NCBI RefSeq assembly: GCF_920984665.1
Contig: NZ_CAKLBP010000004.1
Span: 1 to 64,000 of the forward strand
Length of the DNA: 64,000 nt
Origin: Pedobacter sp. Leaf170
GTDB lineage: Bacteria; Bacteroidota; Bacteroidia; Sphingobacteriales; Sphingobacteriaceae
Direction of reading: 5' to 3'
Shown here: in pieces, positions 9,094 to 19,053 of the stretch
How the letters are laid out: every line of letters starts with the position of its first letter
Position numbering within the stretch: the stretch's first letter is position 1
Program-made: the position numbers and the translations under genes
Notes under the pieces: model-generated
Databases searched by the model: none
Seen by the model: the letters and a program-made list of their open reading frames with translations, nothing else
Told to the model about the DNA's origin: nothing

Positions 9094-10185
9094 ATGAAGA
9101 AAAGGTATATTTTTTACGCCGTTTTAGCGCTGGGTTTAGCTTACCTGGTTTACTACCGAATTAATGCAAACAAAAAATTAGAAGGAAAAGGTGGCGCTGC
9201 CTCTGGTGCAGCTAAAGGAGGAAAAGATGGTAATTCGGCACCTCCAATGGCTGTGGAAGGCATTGTGGTAAAACCTACAACATTTGATAGCGATTTAGAG
9301 GTAACAGGAACCATTGAGGCAAATGAATCAGTTGTGTTAAAAAGTGAGGTTTCTGGCTTAGTTACCGGGATTTACTTTACCGAAGGTGCAAACGTTTCTA
9401 AAGGTGCAGTTTTAGTTAAAATTAACGATAGAGATATTCAGGCGCAATTACAGGAAGCTTTAACCAAACAAAAACTTTCTGCTACAAATGAAAACAGGGC
9501 AAAACAGCTTTTAGAAAAAGGAGCGATTAGTCAGGAAGAGTACGATACCTCTCTTGCAGATTTAAAATCTTTACAGGCGCAGGCACAACTTATACGTGCA
9601 CAACAGGCAAAAACAATAATCAGAGCGCCATTTAGCGGACGTGTTGGTTTAAGGAATATTTCATCCGGTACTTACCTAACACCATCAACTGTTATTGCGA
9701 ACCTAGTTAGTACAAACCCGGTAAAAGTTACTTTTTCGGTACCTGAAAAATATGCAAGACAAATTAAAATGGGTGGAAATATTTCTTTTACTACAGATGG
9801 TTCGCCAACGTTAAATATTGGAAAGATTTACGCCATTGAACCGGGAATAAATGCTGCAACGCGTACTTTACAAATCAGAGCCTTGGCTCAAAACAATGAA
9901 AATAAATTACTACCGGGTTCTTTTGCAAAGATAAAATTGGCACTCAGCACTTTACAAGATGCTATTTTAGTACCTAATGAGGCTATTATTCCGGTTTTAA
10001 AAGGAAAAATTGTTTACGTTCAAAAAAATGGAAAAGCCGAAGAAGTTGCTGTTGAAGCCGGAACACGTACGGATGAAAGCATTGTTATTACTTCAGGTTT
10101 AAAAGCAGGCGATACCGTTTTAACAACCGGCTCTATGTCTTTAAAGAAAGGTTCTGCGGTGAAAGTTCGTTTGGCAAAAGATTAA
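9094..10185 (+). CDS. RND efflux periplasmic adaptor (membrane fusion protein)
   Basis: 363 residues, first gene of a three-gene efflux operon. An N-terminal membrane anchor (residues about 5-21) is followed by a Gly/Lys-rich linker. Next comes the biotinyl-lipoyl-like half motif (VVLKSEVSGLVTGIYFTEGANVSKG, residues about 80-105), a short alpha-hairpin rich in Lys, Ala and Gln, then IIRAPFSGRVGLRNIS and the beta-barrel domain. It links the inner-membrane pump to the outer-membrane channel. It is separated from the pump gene by 2 nt. Substrates cannot be told from sequence. Confidence 0.94.
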   Translation: MKKRYIFYAVLALGLAYLVYYRINANKKLEGKGGAASGAAKGGKDGNSAPPMAVEGIVVKPTTFDSDLEVTGTIEANESVVLKSEVSGLVTGIYFTEGANVSKGAVLVKINDRDIQAQLQEALTKQKLSATNENRAKQLLEKGAISQEEYDTSLADLKSLQAQAQLIRAQQAKTIIRAPFSGRVGLRNISSGTYLTPSTVIANLVSTNPVKVTFSVPEKYARQIKMGGNISFTTDGSPTLNIGKIYAIEPGINAATRTLQIRALAQNNENKLLPGSFAKIKLALSTLQDAILVPNEAIIPVLKGKIVYVQKNGKAEEVAVEAGTRTDESIVITSGLKAGDTVLTTGSMSLKKGSAVKVRLAKD

Positions 10186-10187
10186 GT

Positions 10188-13100
10188 ATGAGCATTTCAA
10201 CCACGAGTATAAAACGCCCGGTTCTGGCAATAGTGATGAATCTATTGATTGTCCTGTTTGGAGTAATCGGCTATAACTTTTTAGGGGTTAGAGAATACCC
10301 GTCTATCGATCCAACGGTGGTATCGGTAAGAACTTCTTACCCAGGGGCAAACTCTGATATCATCGAATCGCAGATTACAGAGCCATTAGAGAAATCTATA
10401 AACTCGATTGATGGTATTCGTAACATCTCATCATCAAGTAATCAGGGTACAAGTAACATTACAATAGAATTTAACCTTGATAAAAATATTGAGGAAGCTA
10501 CTAATGATGTAAGAGATAAGGTTTCGCAGGCAGCAAGAAATTTACCAAGAGATATTGATGGCTTACCAATTGTAAGTAAAGCCGATGCCAACTCCGACCC
10601 GATTTTATCCATGACTATTCAGAGTGATAAAAGAAACACTTTGGAGTTGAGTGATTTTGCAGAAAATGTAATTGCAGATCGTATTCAAACCATTCCTGGC
10701 GTTAGTAGCGTGCAAATTCAAGGTCAAAGGAAATATGCAATGCGTATTTGGATGGACCCAAATAAGCTTAGTGCTTATGGTTTAACAGCACAAGATATTG
10801 TTACAGCGCTTGATAATGAAAACGTAGAATTACCCTCGGGAAAAATTACCGGCGCAACTACCGAGCTTACCGTAAAAACATTAGGTAAATTGGTGAATGA
10901 AGAACAGTTTAACAATTTAATCCTAAAATCAGACAGCAATCAGGTTGTTAAGCTAAAAGATGTTGGAAGTGTTGTTTTAGGTCCTGAAAACGAAGAAACC
11001 ATTTTACGTGAATCAGGCAAACCAATGGTTGCTGTTGCCATTATCCCACAACCTGGTGCCAATTATCTTGATATCAGCAAAGAATTTTATAAACGTTTTG
11101 ATAAGCTAAAAGCAGACATTCCGAAAGATATTAAGCTGAAAGTTGCTTTAGATACTACGCTTTTCATTAAGCGTTCGGTAACTGAAGTTGCTGAAACCAT
11201 TGGTTTATCACTGGTTCTTGTAATATTGATTATTTACTTGTTTTTTAGGGATTGGGGCATCGCATTCAGACCATTAATTGATATTCCGGTATCCCTTATT
11301 TTTACATTCTTCATCATGTACGCCTTCGGATTTTCGATAAACGTACTAAGTTTACTTGCCATTGTTTTAGCAACAGGTTTGGTTGTTGATGATGGTATCG
11401 TGGTAACAGAAAACATTTTTAAGAAAGTTGAGGAAGGCATGTCGCCTTTTGAAGCGGCTATTAAAGGTTCAAACGAGATATTTTTTGCGGTAATATCTAT
11501 ATCCATCACGCTTGCTGCGGTATTTCTTCCGGTAATTTTCTTACAAGGCTTTGTTGGAAGATTATTTAGGGAATTTGGTGTGGTTATCGGCGCTGCTGTT
11601 TTGGTTTCGGCTTTTGTATCCTTAACCCTTACGCCAATGTTAAATGCTTACCTGATGAAAAAAGGCGGGCATAAACCATCTAAATTTTACAATTGGACAG
11701 AGCCATATTTTGTAAAGTTAAATGATGCTTACGAATCGAACCTGAACAAATTTTTAGATAAACGATGGTTAGCTGCACCAATTATTTTGGTGTGTATGGG
11801 GATGATTTTCTTATTCTGGAAAATTTTACCAAAAGAAACAGCGCCTTATGATGATAGAAGTGCCATAAATGTTAACGTATCAACTCCAGAAGGTTCTTCT
11901 TTTACATACACTGATAAATTTATAATGAAAATTAATCAGATGATAATTGATTCTGTTCCGGAGAAAAACGTAAACATTACCATAACTTCTCCGGGATTTG
12001 GTGGCGCAGGTTCAACAAACTCTGGTTTTGTTAGAATGGGTTTAGTAGATCCGGGAGAGCGAACGCGTACGCAGAAAGAAATTGCAGATATGCTAACCAA
12101 AATCACTAAAAAATATAGTGAAGGTAAAACGATTGTAAATCAGCAGCCAACCATTTCTGTTGGTCGTAGAGGCGGGTTACCTGTGAGTTACATTATCCAA
12201 GCGCAAAATTTCGAAAAGCTTAGAGAGAAAGTGCCATTGTTTATGGATGAAGTGGCAAAGAATCCTACTTTCACTGTATCTGATGTTAACTTGAAATTTA
12301 ATAAACCAGAAATTAACCTTACCATAGATAGAGATAAAGCCAAAAATCTTGGTGTTTCTATTTCTGCAATTGCGCAAACTTTAAACCTTGGCTTAAGCGG
12401 ACAACGATTTTCGTACTTTTTTATGAACGGGAAGCAATACCAGGTTATTGGCCAGTTTGATAGAGCCGACCGTGCAGACCCTTTAGATTTAAGCTCAGTT
12501 TACGTTAGAAACGATAAAGGCGAACTCATACAGCTAGATAATTTAGTTACTGCGAAAGAAGAAAGCAGTCCGCCGCAATTATACAGAAACAACCGTTTTA
12601 TTTCGGCTACAGTTTCAGCTGGTTTAGCGCCAGGAAAAAGCATTGGCGAGGGAATTGACGCAATGGATGATATTGCAGCCAAAGTGTTAGATGAAACCTT
12701 TTCTACCGATTTAAGTGGTGAATCTAGAGATTTTAAGGAAAGTTCTTCCAATACCTTTTTTGCTTTTGGATTAGCGCTTCTTTTGGTTTATTTAATCCTT
12801 TCTGCTCAGTTTGAGAGCTTTAAAGATCCTGTAATTATTATTTTAACCGTTCCGATGGCTGTAGCAGGTGCATTTTTATCGCTATGGTTATGCGGTCAAA
12901 GCTGGAACATTTTTAGCCAGATTGGAACAATCATGCTAATTGGATTGGTAACCAAAAACGGGATTTTAATTGTAGAATTTGCAAATCAGCTAAAAGAAAA
13001 GGGAATCCCTATTCCTGAAGCCATCCGCGAAGCATCTGTTTCTCGTTTGCGCCCAATTTTAATGACGAGCTTAGCCATTGCTATTGGCGCATTACCAATT

Positions 13101-13301
13101 GCTATGGCCTTAGGTGCAGCAGCAAAAAGTAGAATGAGTATGGGAACCGTAATTGTTGGCGGAACCATGTTTTCATTGGTTTTAACCTTATTTGTAATCC
13201 CTGCCATATATTCTTACTGGGCTAAACCTTACAAACCAAATAAAGACTTAAAAGAAGCAGAACGTTACGAACATGAAGCTTTGGAGACAGCATCAAAATA
13301 A
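10188..13301 (+). CDS. RND multidrug efflux pump, inner-membrane permease (AcrB-like)
   Basis: 1037 residues, normal for the HAE1/AcrB family. Twelve transmembrane helices are arranged as two repeats with large periplasmic loops. The proton-relay residues are visible: the Asp pair in TM4 (GLVVDDGIVVTENIF) and the Lys in TM10 (LIGLVTKNGILIVEFANQ). The N-terminus (KRPVLAIVMNLLIVLFGVIGY) is the usual TM1. It exports drugs, detergents or other amphiphiles by proton antiport. It forms an operon with the adaptor 2 nt upstream and the channel 5 nt downstream. Confidence 0.96.
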   Translation: MSISTTSIKRPVLAIVMNLLIVLFGVIGYNFLGVREYPSIDPTVVSVRTSYPGANSDIIESQITEPLEKSINSIDGIRNISSSSNQGTSNITIEFNLDKNIEEATNDVRDKVSQAARNLPRDIDGLPIVSKADANSDPILSMTIQSDKRNTLELSDFAENVIADRIQTIPGVSSVQIQGQRKYAMRIWMDPNKLSAYGLTAQDIVTALDNENVELPSGKITGATTELTVKTLGKLVNEEQFNNLILKSDSNQVVKLKDVGSVVLGPENEETILRESGKPMVAVAIIPQPGANYLDISKEFYKRFDKLKADIPKDIKLKVALDTTLFIKRSVTEVAETIGLSLVLVILIIYLFFRDWGIAFRPLIDIPVSLIFTFFIMYAFGFSINVLSLLAIVLATGLVVDDGIVVTENIFKKVEEGMSPFEAAIKGSNEIFFAVISISITLAAVFLPVIFLQGFVGRLFREFGVVIGAAVLVSAFVSLTLTPMLNAYLMKKGGHKPSKFYNWTEPYFVKLNDAYESNLNKFLDKRWLAAPIILVCMGMIFLFWKILPKETAPYDDRSAINVNVSTPEGSSFTYTDKFIMKINQMIIDSVPEKNVNITITSPGFGGAGSTNSGFVRMGLVDPGERTRTQKEIADMLTKITKKYSEGKTIVNQQPTISVGRRGGLPVSYIIQAQNFEKLREKVPLFMDEVAKNPTFTVSDVNLKFNKPEINLTIDRDKAKNLGVSISAIAQTLNLGLSGQRFSYFFMNGKQYQVIGQFDRADRADPLDLSSVYVRNDKGELIQLDNLVTAKEESSPPQLYRNNRFISATVSAGLAPGKSIGEGIDAMDDIAAKVLDETFSTDLSGESRDFKESSSNTFFAFGLALLLVYLILSAQFESFKDPVIIILTVPMAVAGAFLSLWLCGQSWNIFSQIGTIMLIGLVTKNGILIVEFANQLKEKGIPIPEAIREASVSRLRPILMTSLAIAIGALPIAMALGAAAKSRMSMGTVIVGGTMFSLVLTLFVIPAIYSYWAKPYKPNKDLKEAERYEHEALETASK

Positions 13302-13306
13302 ACAAA

Positions 13307-14617
13307 ATGATTAAAAAAATAAATCTATTTGTGTTGTTACTGAGCATTTTTTTTACTGCTAAAGCGCAAGAAATGCTCACTTTGCAAGATGCAATAACTA
13401 TTGCAATGCAAAATAATTACGATATAAAAATTAGCAAGAACAATATTAATATTGCAAAAAATAACGCCAACATAGGTAATGCTGGTATGTTGCCAAGCCT
13501 AACCGGAACTTATTCAAACGGAGGAAGCCGCCAAAATACCCGCCAAACGCCGGCAACAGGCCCCGATAGAGTAATTACCGGAGCCAGAAGTACAAATAAC
13601 GACTTAGGTGCAGATTTAAACTGGACAGTTTTTGATGGATTTACCATGTTTGCAAATTATGACAGGTTAAAAGAACTTGAAAAACAAGGCGAGTTAAATT
13701 CTCGCTTAACCATTTTAACAACCATTGCTGATGTAATAACTGCATACTATGATGTTGTAAGACAACAAAAATTAGTGGTCGCTGCAGATAGTGCAATTGA
13801 TGTTTCCGTTTTTAGAGAGCAGATTGCAAAAACAAAATTACAATTAGGCAGAGGTTCTAAATTGGATGTACTTACTGCACAGGTTGATTATAATGCAGAT
13901 ACATCAAATTATTTACAACAACTCAATGCTTTGCAAGTAGCAAAAGTTAGGCTAAACCAAATTATGGCGAGAAATGTTAATTTAACATTTACGGCCGCAA
14001 ATGATGTAGCTATTGATAACACTTTAGTATATAGCAAACTTGCAGAGCTTGCAGAAAAGCAAAATCCTAATGTTCAAAATGCTTTTATAAATCAAAGAGT
14101 TGCATCGTTAAATCTTAAATCGATTAAGGGTGCAAGATATCCTGTAGTAAGTTTAAATTCTGGCTATAGCAGAACAAATAGCACAAGCCCAACAGGGTTT
14201 AACCAGAAATTTGCCGCCAATGGTTTTACTTATGGGGTAACTGCAAGTTTGAATATATTTAATGGCTTTTTGCAACGGCAACAAGAACGTAACGCCAAGA
14301 TAGAGATTGATAATTCTACATTAAACCTAAACAAAACCAAACTCGATATTAGCTCTCAATTGCTAACGGCTTATCAGAATTACATAACTTATCTTGATTT
14401 AGTGAAGTTGGAGCAGAAAAATGTTGATATTGCAAAAGAAAATCTTGAAATTACATTAGCCAAATATAAATTAGGTAGCATCCCGCCATTAGAGTTAAGA
14501 GAAGCTCAAAGAAATTCTATTGATGCTCAAAATCGATATATAGAAATGGAATACCAAGCTAAAATTGCCGAAACCATTTTAAAAGAGATTACCGGAAATA
14601 TAGATTTATCTAATTAA
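13307..14617 (+). CDS. TolC-family outer-membrane efflux channel
   Basis: 436 residues with a signal peptide ending TAKAQ (about residue 21). Two OEP (outer-membrane efflux protein) repeats made of long amphipathic helices follow; typical phrases are LTLQDAITIAMQNNYDIKISKNNI at the start of repeat one and LAKYKLGSIPPLELREAQRN near the end. It completes the tripartite pump with the preceding adaptor and permease. No terminator is visible; the kinase-like gene begins 17 nt later and may be co-transcribed. Confidence 0.94.
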   Translation: MIKKINLFVLLLSIFFTAKAQEMLTLQDAITIAMQNNYDIKISKNNINIAKNNANIGNAGMLPSLTGTYSNGGSRQNTRQTPATGPDRVITGARSTNNDLGADLNWTVFDGFTMFANYDRLKELEKQGELNSRLTILTTIADVITAYYDVVRQQKLVVAADSAIDVSVFREQIAKTKLQLGRGSKLDVLTAQVDYNADTSNYLQQLNALQVAKVRLNQIMARNVNLTFTAANDVAIDNTLVYSKLAELAEKQNPNVQNAFINQRVASLNLKSIKGARYPVVSLNSGYSRTNSTSPTGFNQKFAANGFTYGVTASLNIFNGFLQRQQERNAKIEIDNSTLNLNKTKLDISSQLLTAYQNYITYLDLVKLEQKNVDIAKENLEITLAKYKLGSIPPLELREAQRNSIDAQNRYIEMEYQAKIAETILKEITGNIDLSN

Positions 14618-14634
14618 TTTTTATATTTATTGCC

Positions 14635-15498
14635 ATGATACTTGTTGCAGATAGCGGCTCATCAAAAACAGATTGGATGGGTTATTTTAATGGTAAAGTG
14701 ATTAAATTTAATACTCAAGGTATTAATCCATACTTTTTAAATGAGCAGGAAATAACAACCATCATTTCAAAAAACGAAATAATTGCACCCTTAGTAGATG
14801 AAGTAACCGAAATATATTTTTTTGGTGCAGGTTGCTCCTCGCCCGATAAGCATGAGGTGGTATCTAACGGGTTATCAGCAATTTTTAAAAATGCTTTTAT
14901 TTCAGTAGAACACGATTTGTTAGGCTCTGTTTACGCAACATGCGGCGATACTGAAGGGTTAAATTGCATATTAGGTACTGGTTCTAACATTTGCTATTTT
15001 GATGGAAAAAAAATCCATGACGGGCACCATGGTTTGGGTTATGTTTTAGGCGATGAAGGTTCGGGTACTTTCTTCGGCAAAAAAGTGCTCTTAAGTTTTC
15101 TATATAATAAGATGCCAGCAGATTTACGAGCAGCATTTAAGAAGGCATTTCCAGTAGAAAAGGAACAGATTATTACGAATATTTATCAGAAACCTTTCGC
15201 AAACATATACCTGGCCGGCTTTAGCCGATTTATGGCTGATAACCAGGAGCATGCCTTTATCCAGGAAATTTTAAGAAAAGGTTTTCAGGAGTTTGTTGAT
15301 ACAAATGTTAAAGATTATCCAAACTATAAATCCCTCCCCTGCCACTTTGTTGGTTCAATTGCCTACTACTATCAAAACACTTTAAAAAGTGTATTAGCTG
15401 AAAATGGAATAGAAACCGGCAAGATTTTGCAAAAACCAATTGAAGACCTTTTTAACTATATTTTAAATAAAGAAGGTATAGTAAAAGCGGTAAATTAA
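14635..15498 (+). CDS. BadF/BadG-type ATPase, N-acetylglucosamine-kinase-like
   Basis: 287 residues of the ASKHA (actin/hexokinase) fold. The phosphate-1 loop is DSGSSKTDW (about residues 6-14), the phosphate-2 loop is LGTGSN (about 115-120), and GLGYVLGDEGSG (about 134-145) is the sugar/adenosine region typical of the N-acetylglucosamine kinase subgroup. It probably phosphorylates an amino sugar recovered from cell-wall or chitin turnover. This would fit the GH18 chitinase elsewhere in the window, but they are not linked by operon. The exact substrate is inferred. Confidence 0.8.
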   Translation: MILVADSGSSKTDWMGYFNGKVIKFNTQGINPYFLNEQEITTIISKNEIIAPLVDEVTEIYFFGAGCSSPDKHEVVSNGLSAIFKNAFISVEHDLLGSVYATCGDTEGLNCILGTGSNICYFDGKKIHDGHHGLGYVLGDEGSGTFFGKKVLLSFLYNKMPADLRAAFKKAFPVEKEQIITNIYQKPFANIYLAGFSRFMADNQEHAFIQEILRKGFQEFVDTNVKDYPNYKSLPCHFVGSIAYYYQNTLKSVLAENGIETGKILQKPIEDLFNYILNKEGIVKAVN

Positions 15499-15538
15499 TT
15501 GCTTTTTCACATTTATAAAATCTAAAAAGATTATAAAC

Positions 15539-15560
15539 ATAACAATAAACATATTGTTAT
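15539..15560. promoter_or_regulatory. Short inverted repeat upstream of receiver-protein gene
   Basis: ATAACAAT (15539-15546) and its exact complement ATTGTTAT (15553-15560) surround a 6-nt centre, 31 bp before the start of the receiver gene. It lacks a T run, so an operator is more likely than a terminator. Being AT-only, it may be chance. Confidence 0.25.
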
Positions 15561-15590
15561 AATTATAAAAGCGTTTAATGCATAAATAAT

Positions 15591-15980
15591 ATGAAGAGAA
15601 TACTGGTAGTTGATGATGACGTAGAGGTTTTAGAAACCATTCAGTTGATATTAGAAATAGGTGGATTTAAAGTTTCGGCACTTCTTGATGGTGAAGAAGT
15701 TTTTAATAGAATAGAAAGCTTTAAGCCTGATTTGATTTTGCTTGACATATCATTAGGTCATATTGATGGCCGTGTATTGTGCGAGCAACTAAAATCAATT
15801 GACAGCACATCAAAAATTCCAATCTTACTTATCTCTGGATTATATGACCAGAAAGATTTTACAACTTTAAACTATGGTCAGGATGATTTCTTATCAAAAC
15901 CTTTCCAAATGGATGTTCTTTTGAAAAAAATAAGTAAGATATTATCTTTAGAACAAGATGAAACATATTTAATGAATTAA
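15591..15980 (+). CDS. Single-domain response regulator (receiver domain)
   Basis: 129 residues, only a CheY-like receiver domain with no output domain. The acidic cluster VVDDDVE (residues 6-12), the phosphoacceptor Asp at about 52 (ILLDIS), the Ser of LLISG (about 82) and the conserved Lys of LSKPF (about 103) are all present, so it should be phosphorylatable. No histidine kinase is adjacent; the partner is unknown. A terminator follows. Confidence 0.88.
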   Translation: MKRILVVDDDVEVLETIQLILEIGGFKVSALLDGEEVFNRIESFKPDLILLDISLGHIDGRVLCEQLKSIDSTSKIPILLISGLYDQKDFTTLNYGQDDFLSKPFQMDVLLKKISKILSLEQDETYLMN

Positions 15981-16000
15981 GATAATTCTAAAAATTATTG

Positions 16001-16026
16001 AAGCCGGTTTATGCCGGCTTTTTTTT
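16001..16026 (+). terminator. Rho-independent terminator after receiver gene
   Basis: The 7-bp stem AAGCCGG (16001-16007) and CCGGCTT (16014-16020) is followed by an eight-T run. It terminates the plus-strand receiver-protein gene. Confidence 0.85.
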
Positions 16027-16063
16027 GCTGAAAAATTCAATTTGATGATGTGCTTTCAATTTA

Positions 16064-16165
16064 AACCCGATTGAAACGGCAGCCCCCGATTTTCTCGGGG
16101 CTAAAGTGTAAAGCGGGACTAACATTATTTGAAAAACAGGCTTTGCTTTCCAAATTTTTAAACTC
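16064..16165. repeat. Dispersed GC-rich intergenic repeat, site 1
   Basis: This GC-rich island in AT-rich intergenic DNA contains AAACCCGAT, the hairpin AGCCCCCGATTTTCTCGGGG and AGCGGGACT. It is followed by a second module (ACAGGCTTTGCTTTCCAAA). The same module order is found at 62228-62286 and in inverted orientation at 58296-58348. A related tail module lies at 52279-52302. It ends about 90 bp before the htpG start. Confidence 0.65.
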
Positions 16166-16256
16166 CGGATTTTTATATCTTTCTGTCAATTTGTCAAATA
16201 AATTGGTTTGGAACATTGCTTGTTAGGTACCAAGAGATTAAATAATTTATTTACAT

Positions 16257-18143
16257 ATGAGCATTCAAGAAAAAGGGAATATATCGATACACACGGAAAA
16301 TATTTTCCCAATAATTAAGAAGTTTTTATACTCAGATAACGAAATTTTCCTTCGTGAGTTGGTTTCTAACGCAGTTGATGCTGTTCAGAAAATAAAAAGA
16401 TTAGGATCGTTAGGGCAGTTTAACGGCGAAGTTGGCCAACCATTGGTTCAGGTAGCAGTTGATAAAGAAGCAAAAACCATAACCATTAGCGATAATGGTT
16501 TGGGTATGACTGCCGAAGAAATTAAAAAATACATTAACCAGGTTGCATTTTCTGGTGCAAGCGAATTTGTAGAGAAATTTAAGGATGCTAAAGACGCAAA
16601 CGAGATTATAGGTAAATTTGGATTAGGATTTTATTCTGCATTTATGGTAGCCGATTTAGTCGAAATACAGACTTTATCATACCAGGATGGCGCAGAACCT
16701 GCTCGTTGGGTTTGTGATGGTAGTACAGAATTTGAAATTACAGAAGGCACCAAAACTACTCGTGGAACAGATATTATTTTGCATGTTAACAAAGATTCTG
16801 AAGAGTTTTTAGAAGAATCTAAATTACAGGAAATATTAGATAAATACGCTAAATTTTTGCCTGTTCCGATTAAATTTGGTACCAAAACAGAATCAGAAGA
16901 AGATGGTGAAGATGAAGAAGGAAAGAAAAAATATAAGGATGTTGTAGTTGATAACATCATTAACACAACCAATCCGATTTGGACGAAAGCTCCTGCAGAT
17001 TTGTCAGACGAGGATTATTTAAATTTTTACCGCGAATTATATCCTTTTAGTGAAGAGCCTTTATTTTGGATTCACTTAAATGTTGATTATCCATTTAATT
17101 TAACCGGTGTATTGTATTTCCCTAAGTTGAAAAACGACTTTGAAATGCAACGCAACAAAATTAAATTATACTCTCGCCAAGTATTTATTACTGATGAGGT
17201 TAAAGACATTGTTCCTGAATTTTTAATGCTTTTACATGGCGTAATTGATTCACCGGATATCCCTTTAAATGTTTCGCGTAGCTTCTTACAGGCAGATAGC
17301 AATGTTAAAAAAATAAATAATTACATCACTAAAAAGGTGGCTGATAAATTAGCAGAATTATTTGCTAAAGACCGTAAATCATTTGAAGATAAATGGAAAG
17401 ACATTGGTCTTTTTGTTAAATACGGAATGATTAGTGAAGAAAAATTTTACGATAAAGCTAAAGATTTCGCCTTAGTTGGGAATACCAAAAACGAACTTTT
17501 TACGCTAAATGAATACAAGGATAAAGTATCTCCATTGCAAACAGACAAAAATGGAACAGTAGTTTATTTGTATTCAAATGATGCATCGAAACAAGATGCT
17601 TTTATACAATCGGCTAACAAAAAAGATTACGATGTTTTAGTTTTAGATTCTCCGATTGATAATCACTTCATTCAACAATTAGAGCAGAAATTAGAAAAGA
17701 CATCAATAAAACGTGTTGATTCTAGCGTAGCTGATAAACTGATTGAAAAAGATGAAGTGAACGAGCATGTTTTAAGCGAAGAGCAGGTTAAAGAGGTGAC
17801 ATCAATTTTTGAAAAAGCAATTACAAAAGCCGGAATGCAGGTTGAAGTTGTTGCGCTAAATCCTGATGAATTACCTGTTACCATTACTATGGATGAATTT
17901 ATGCGTAGAATGAAAGACATGGCGGCAATGGGCGGTGGAATGGGCTTTTATGGCCAAATACCGGATAGCTATAAAGTTGCTATCAATGGAAATCATAAAT
18001 TGGTAAGTAAAATTTTAAAAGCCGAAGGTGAAGAGCAAAGTAACCTGGCAAAACAAGCAGTAGACTTGGCTTTATTGGCTCAAGGAATGCTAACTGGTGC
18101 AGAGTTAACTGCATTTGTGAGCAGAAGCGTAGAATTAATTTAA
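16257..18143 (+). CDS. htpG: Molecular chaperone HtpG (Hsp90)
   Basis: 628 residues, the normal length for bacterial Hsp90. The N-terminal GHKL ATPase domain shows the N-box RELVSNAVDA (about residues 34-43), the ATP-binding DNGLGM (about 79-84) and the lid glycines GKFGLGFYSAF (about 120-130). The middle domain has YSRQVFITDEVKDIVPEFL and VSRSFLQ, with the catalytic Arg region. A C-terminal dimerisation domain follows. It folds and stabilises cytosolic proteins under stress. It is a single gene flanked by a dispersed repeat upstream and a bidirectional terminator downstream. Confidence 0.97.
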   Translation: MSIQEKGNISIHTENIFPIIKKFLYSDNEIFLRELVSNAVDAVQKIKRLGSLGQFNGEVGQPLVQVAVDKEAKTITISDNGLGMTAEEIKKYINQVAFSGASEFVEKFKDAKDANEIIGKFGLGFYSAFMVADLVEIQTLSYQDGAEPARWVCDGSTEFEITEGTKTTRGTDIILHVNKDSEEFLEESKLQEILDKYAKFLPVPIKFGTKTESEEDGEDEEGKKKYKDVVVDNIINTTNPIWTKAPADLSDEDYLNFYRELYPFSEEPLFWIHLNVDYPFNLTGVLYFPKLKNDFEMQRNKIKLYSRQVFITDEVKDIVPEFLMLLHGVIDSPDIPLNVSRSFLQADSNVKKINNYITKKVADKLAELFAKDRKSFEDKWKDIGLFVKYGMISEEKFYDKAKDFALVGNTKNELFTLNEYKDKVSPLQTDKNGTVVYLYSNDASKQDAFIQSANKKDYDVLVLDSPIDNHFIQQLEQKLEKTSIKRVDSSVADKLIEKDEVNEHVLSEEQVKEVTSIFEKAITKAGMQVEVVALNPDELPVTITMDEFMRRMKDMAAMGGGMGFYGQIPDSYKVAINGNHKLVSKILKAEGEEQSNLAKQAVDLALLAQGMLTGAELTAFVSRSVELI

Positions 18144-18170
18144 TAGATAATCTTAAGATTATTTAATGCC

Positions 18171-18202
18171 AAAAAAGCCTCTAAAATTTTAGAGGCTTTT
18201 TT
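18171..18202. terminator. Bidirectional terminator, perfect palindrome
   Basis: AAAAAAGCCTCTAAAA is followed directly by its exact reverse complement, giving a 16-bp arm with A and T runs at the ends. It separates the convergent htpG (ends 18143) and HsdR-N-like (ends 18204) genes and can stop transcription from both sides. Confidence 0.88.
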
Positions 18203-18203
18203 G

Positions 18204-18710
18204 CTAAACAGCAATATTATTTTCTTTATTTACGTTGAAGTAATCTTTATGTTCTTCTAAAAGCTTAGCTATTGTTGCAGCTTTCATGTCTTTAATGTTG
18301 AACTCAAACAAAGGTTCCTGATTTTTTTTGCTCTTAACCATTTTCTCGGTGTAAAAACGATAGTCTAAACCATTGGTTAGCAAACCATACTTAGCCTTAG
18401 TTTTACGGAAATATTTTGACAGGCGAGAATCGTTGATATCAAGATTATCGGCATGGTGCTTACATTCTACAAGGATAGTTGGTTCACCATCTTTCATAAT
18501 AGTGTAATCTACCTTTTTGCTTTTTTTCACTCCGAAATCTGCAACTGCTTCAGATTGTACTTCAGATGGATTAAATACATCATAACCTAAGATTTGGATG
18601 AAAGGCATAACCAATGCGTTTCTTGTCAAATCTTCTGATTGAACTTGCGGAAGCATTTTCTTAATTCTAACTGCAAATTCTCCAATTTCGTCTTTAAGTT
18701 CCATAATCAA
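18204..18710 (-). CDS. Orphan type I restriction HsdR N-terminal domain protein
   Basis: 168 residues consisting only of the HSDR_N (type I restriction endonuclease R subunit, N-terminal) domain. A PD-(D/E)xK nuclease core is visible: Asp 68 in KVDYTI and E-C-K at 82-84 in ILVECKHH. It lacks the helicase motor of real HsdR, and no HsdM or HsdS is nearby, so it is not a restriction system. Such stand-alone proteins are common in Bacteroidota and their role is not known to me. The start could also be the second ATG, two codons later. It ends beside a bidirectional terminator. Confidence 0.82.
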   Translation of the reverse strand: MIMELKDEIGEFAVRIKKMLPQVQSEDLTRNALVMPFIQILGYDVFNPSEVQSEAVADFGVKKSKKVDYTIMKDGEPTILVECKHHADNLDINDSRLSKYFRKTKAKYGLLTNGLDYRFYTEKMVKSKKNQEPLFEFNIKDMKAATIAKLLEEHKDYFNVNKENNIAV

Positions 18711-19053
18711 ATTTTTAATTATATGTTCTTCTTTATTTTTGCAAATTTCCCTGTTTTGTATCGCCTTAAAAACATAAATTTCTAAAGGCCATACATAATT
18801 AGGGATGGGTAAATGTTGTTAACTGCTAGAAAATGAATCTTCTAACAATTATTCGTTTTTGGCAAACATCACTAATATTGATAAAACAACTAAAAGCTCT
18901 TATTTTTTTACACGAACTACCCAAAATTTTACATCAAAGCCAAAATTGATAAGCGTTTAGGCCAGAAAAAGATTTTGAGACGAGCTATATGAAGGAATTC
19001 TTTTTTTATTTAACTTGCGTTAAAATCATTCCAAACACACTTTGTAAAACATC
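18711..19053. other. Intergenic region between divergent genes
   Basis: 343 bp between the minus-strand HsdR-N-like gene and the plus-strand LytTR regulator. It must hold both promoters. I see only short ORFs without family features (at most about 38 codons), no repeat and no hairpin with a T run. Confidence 0.5.
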
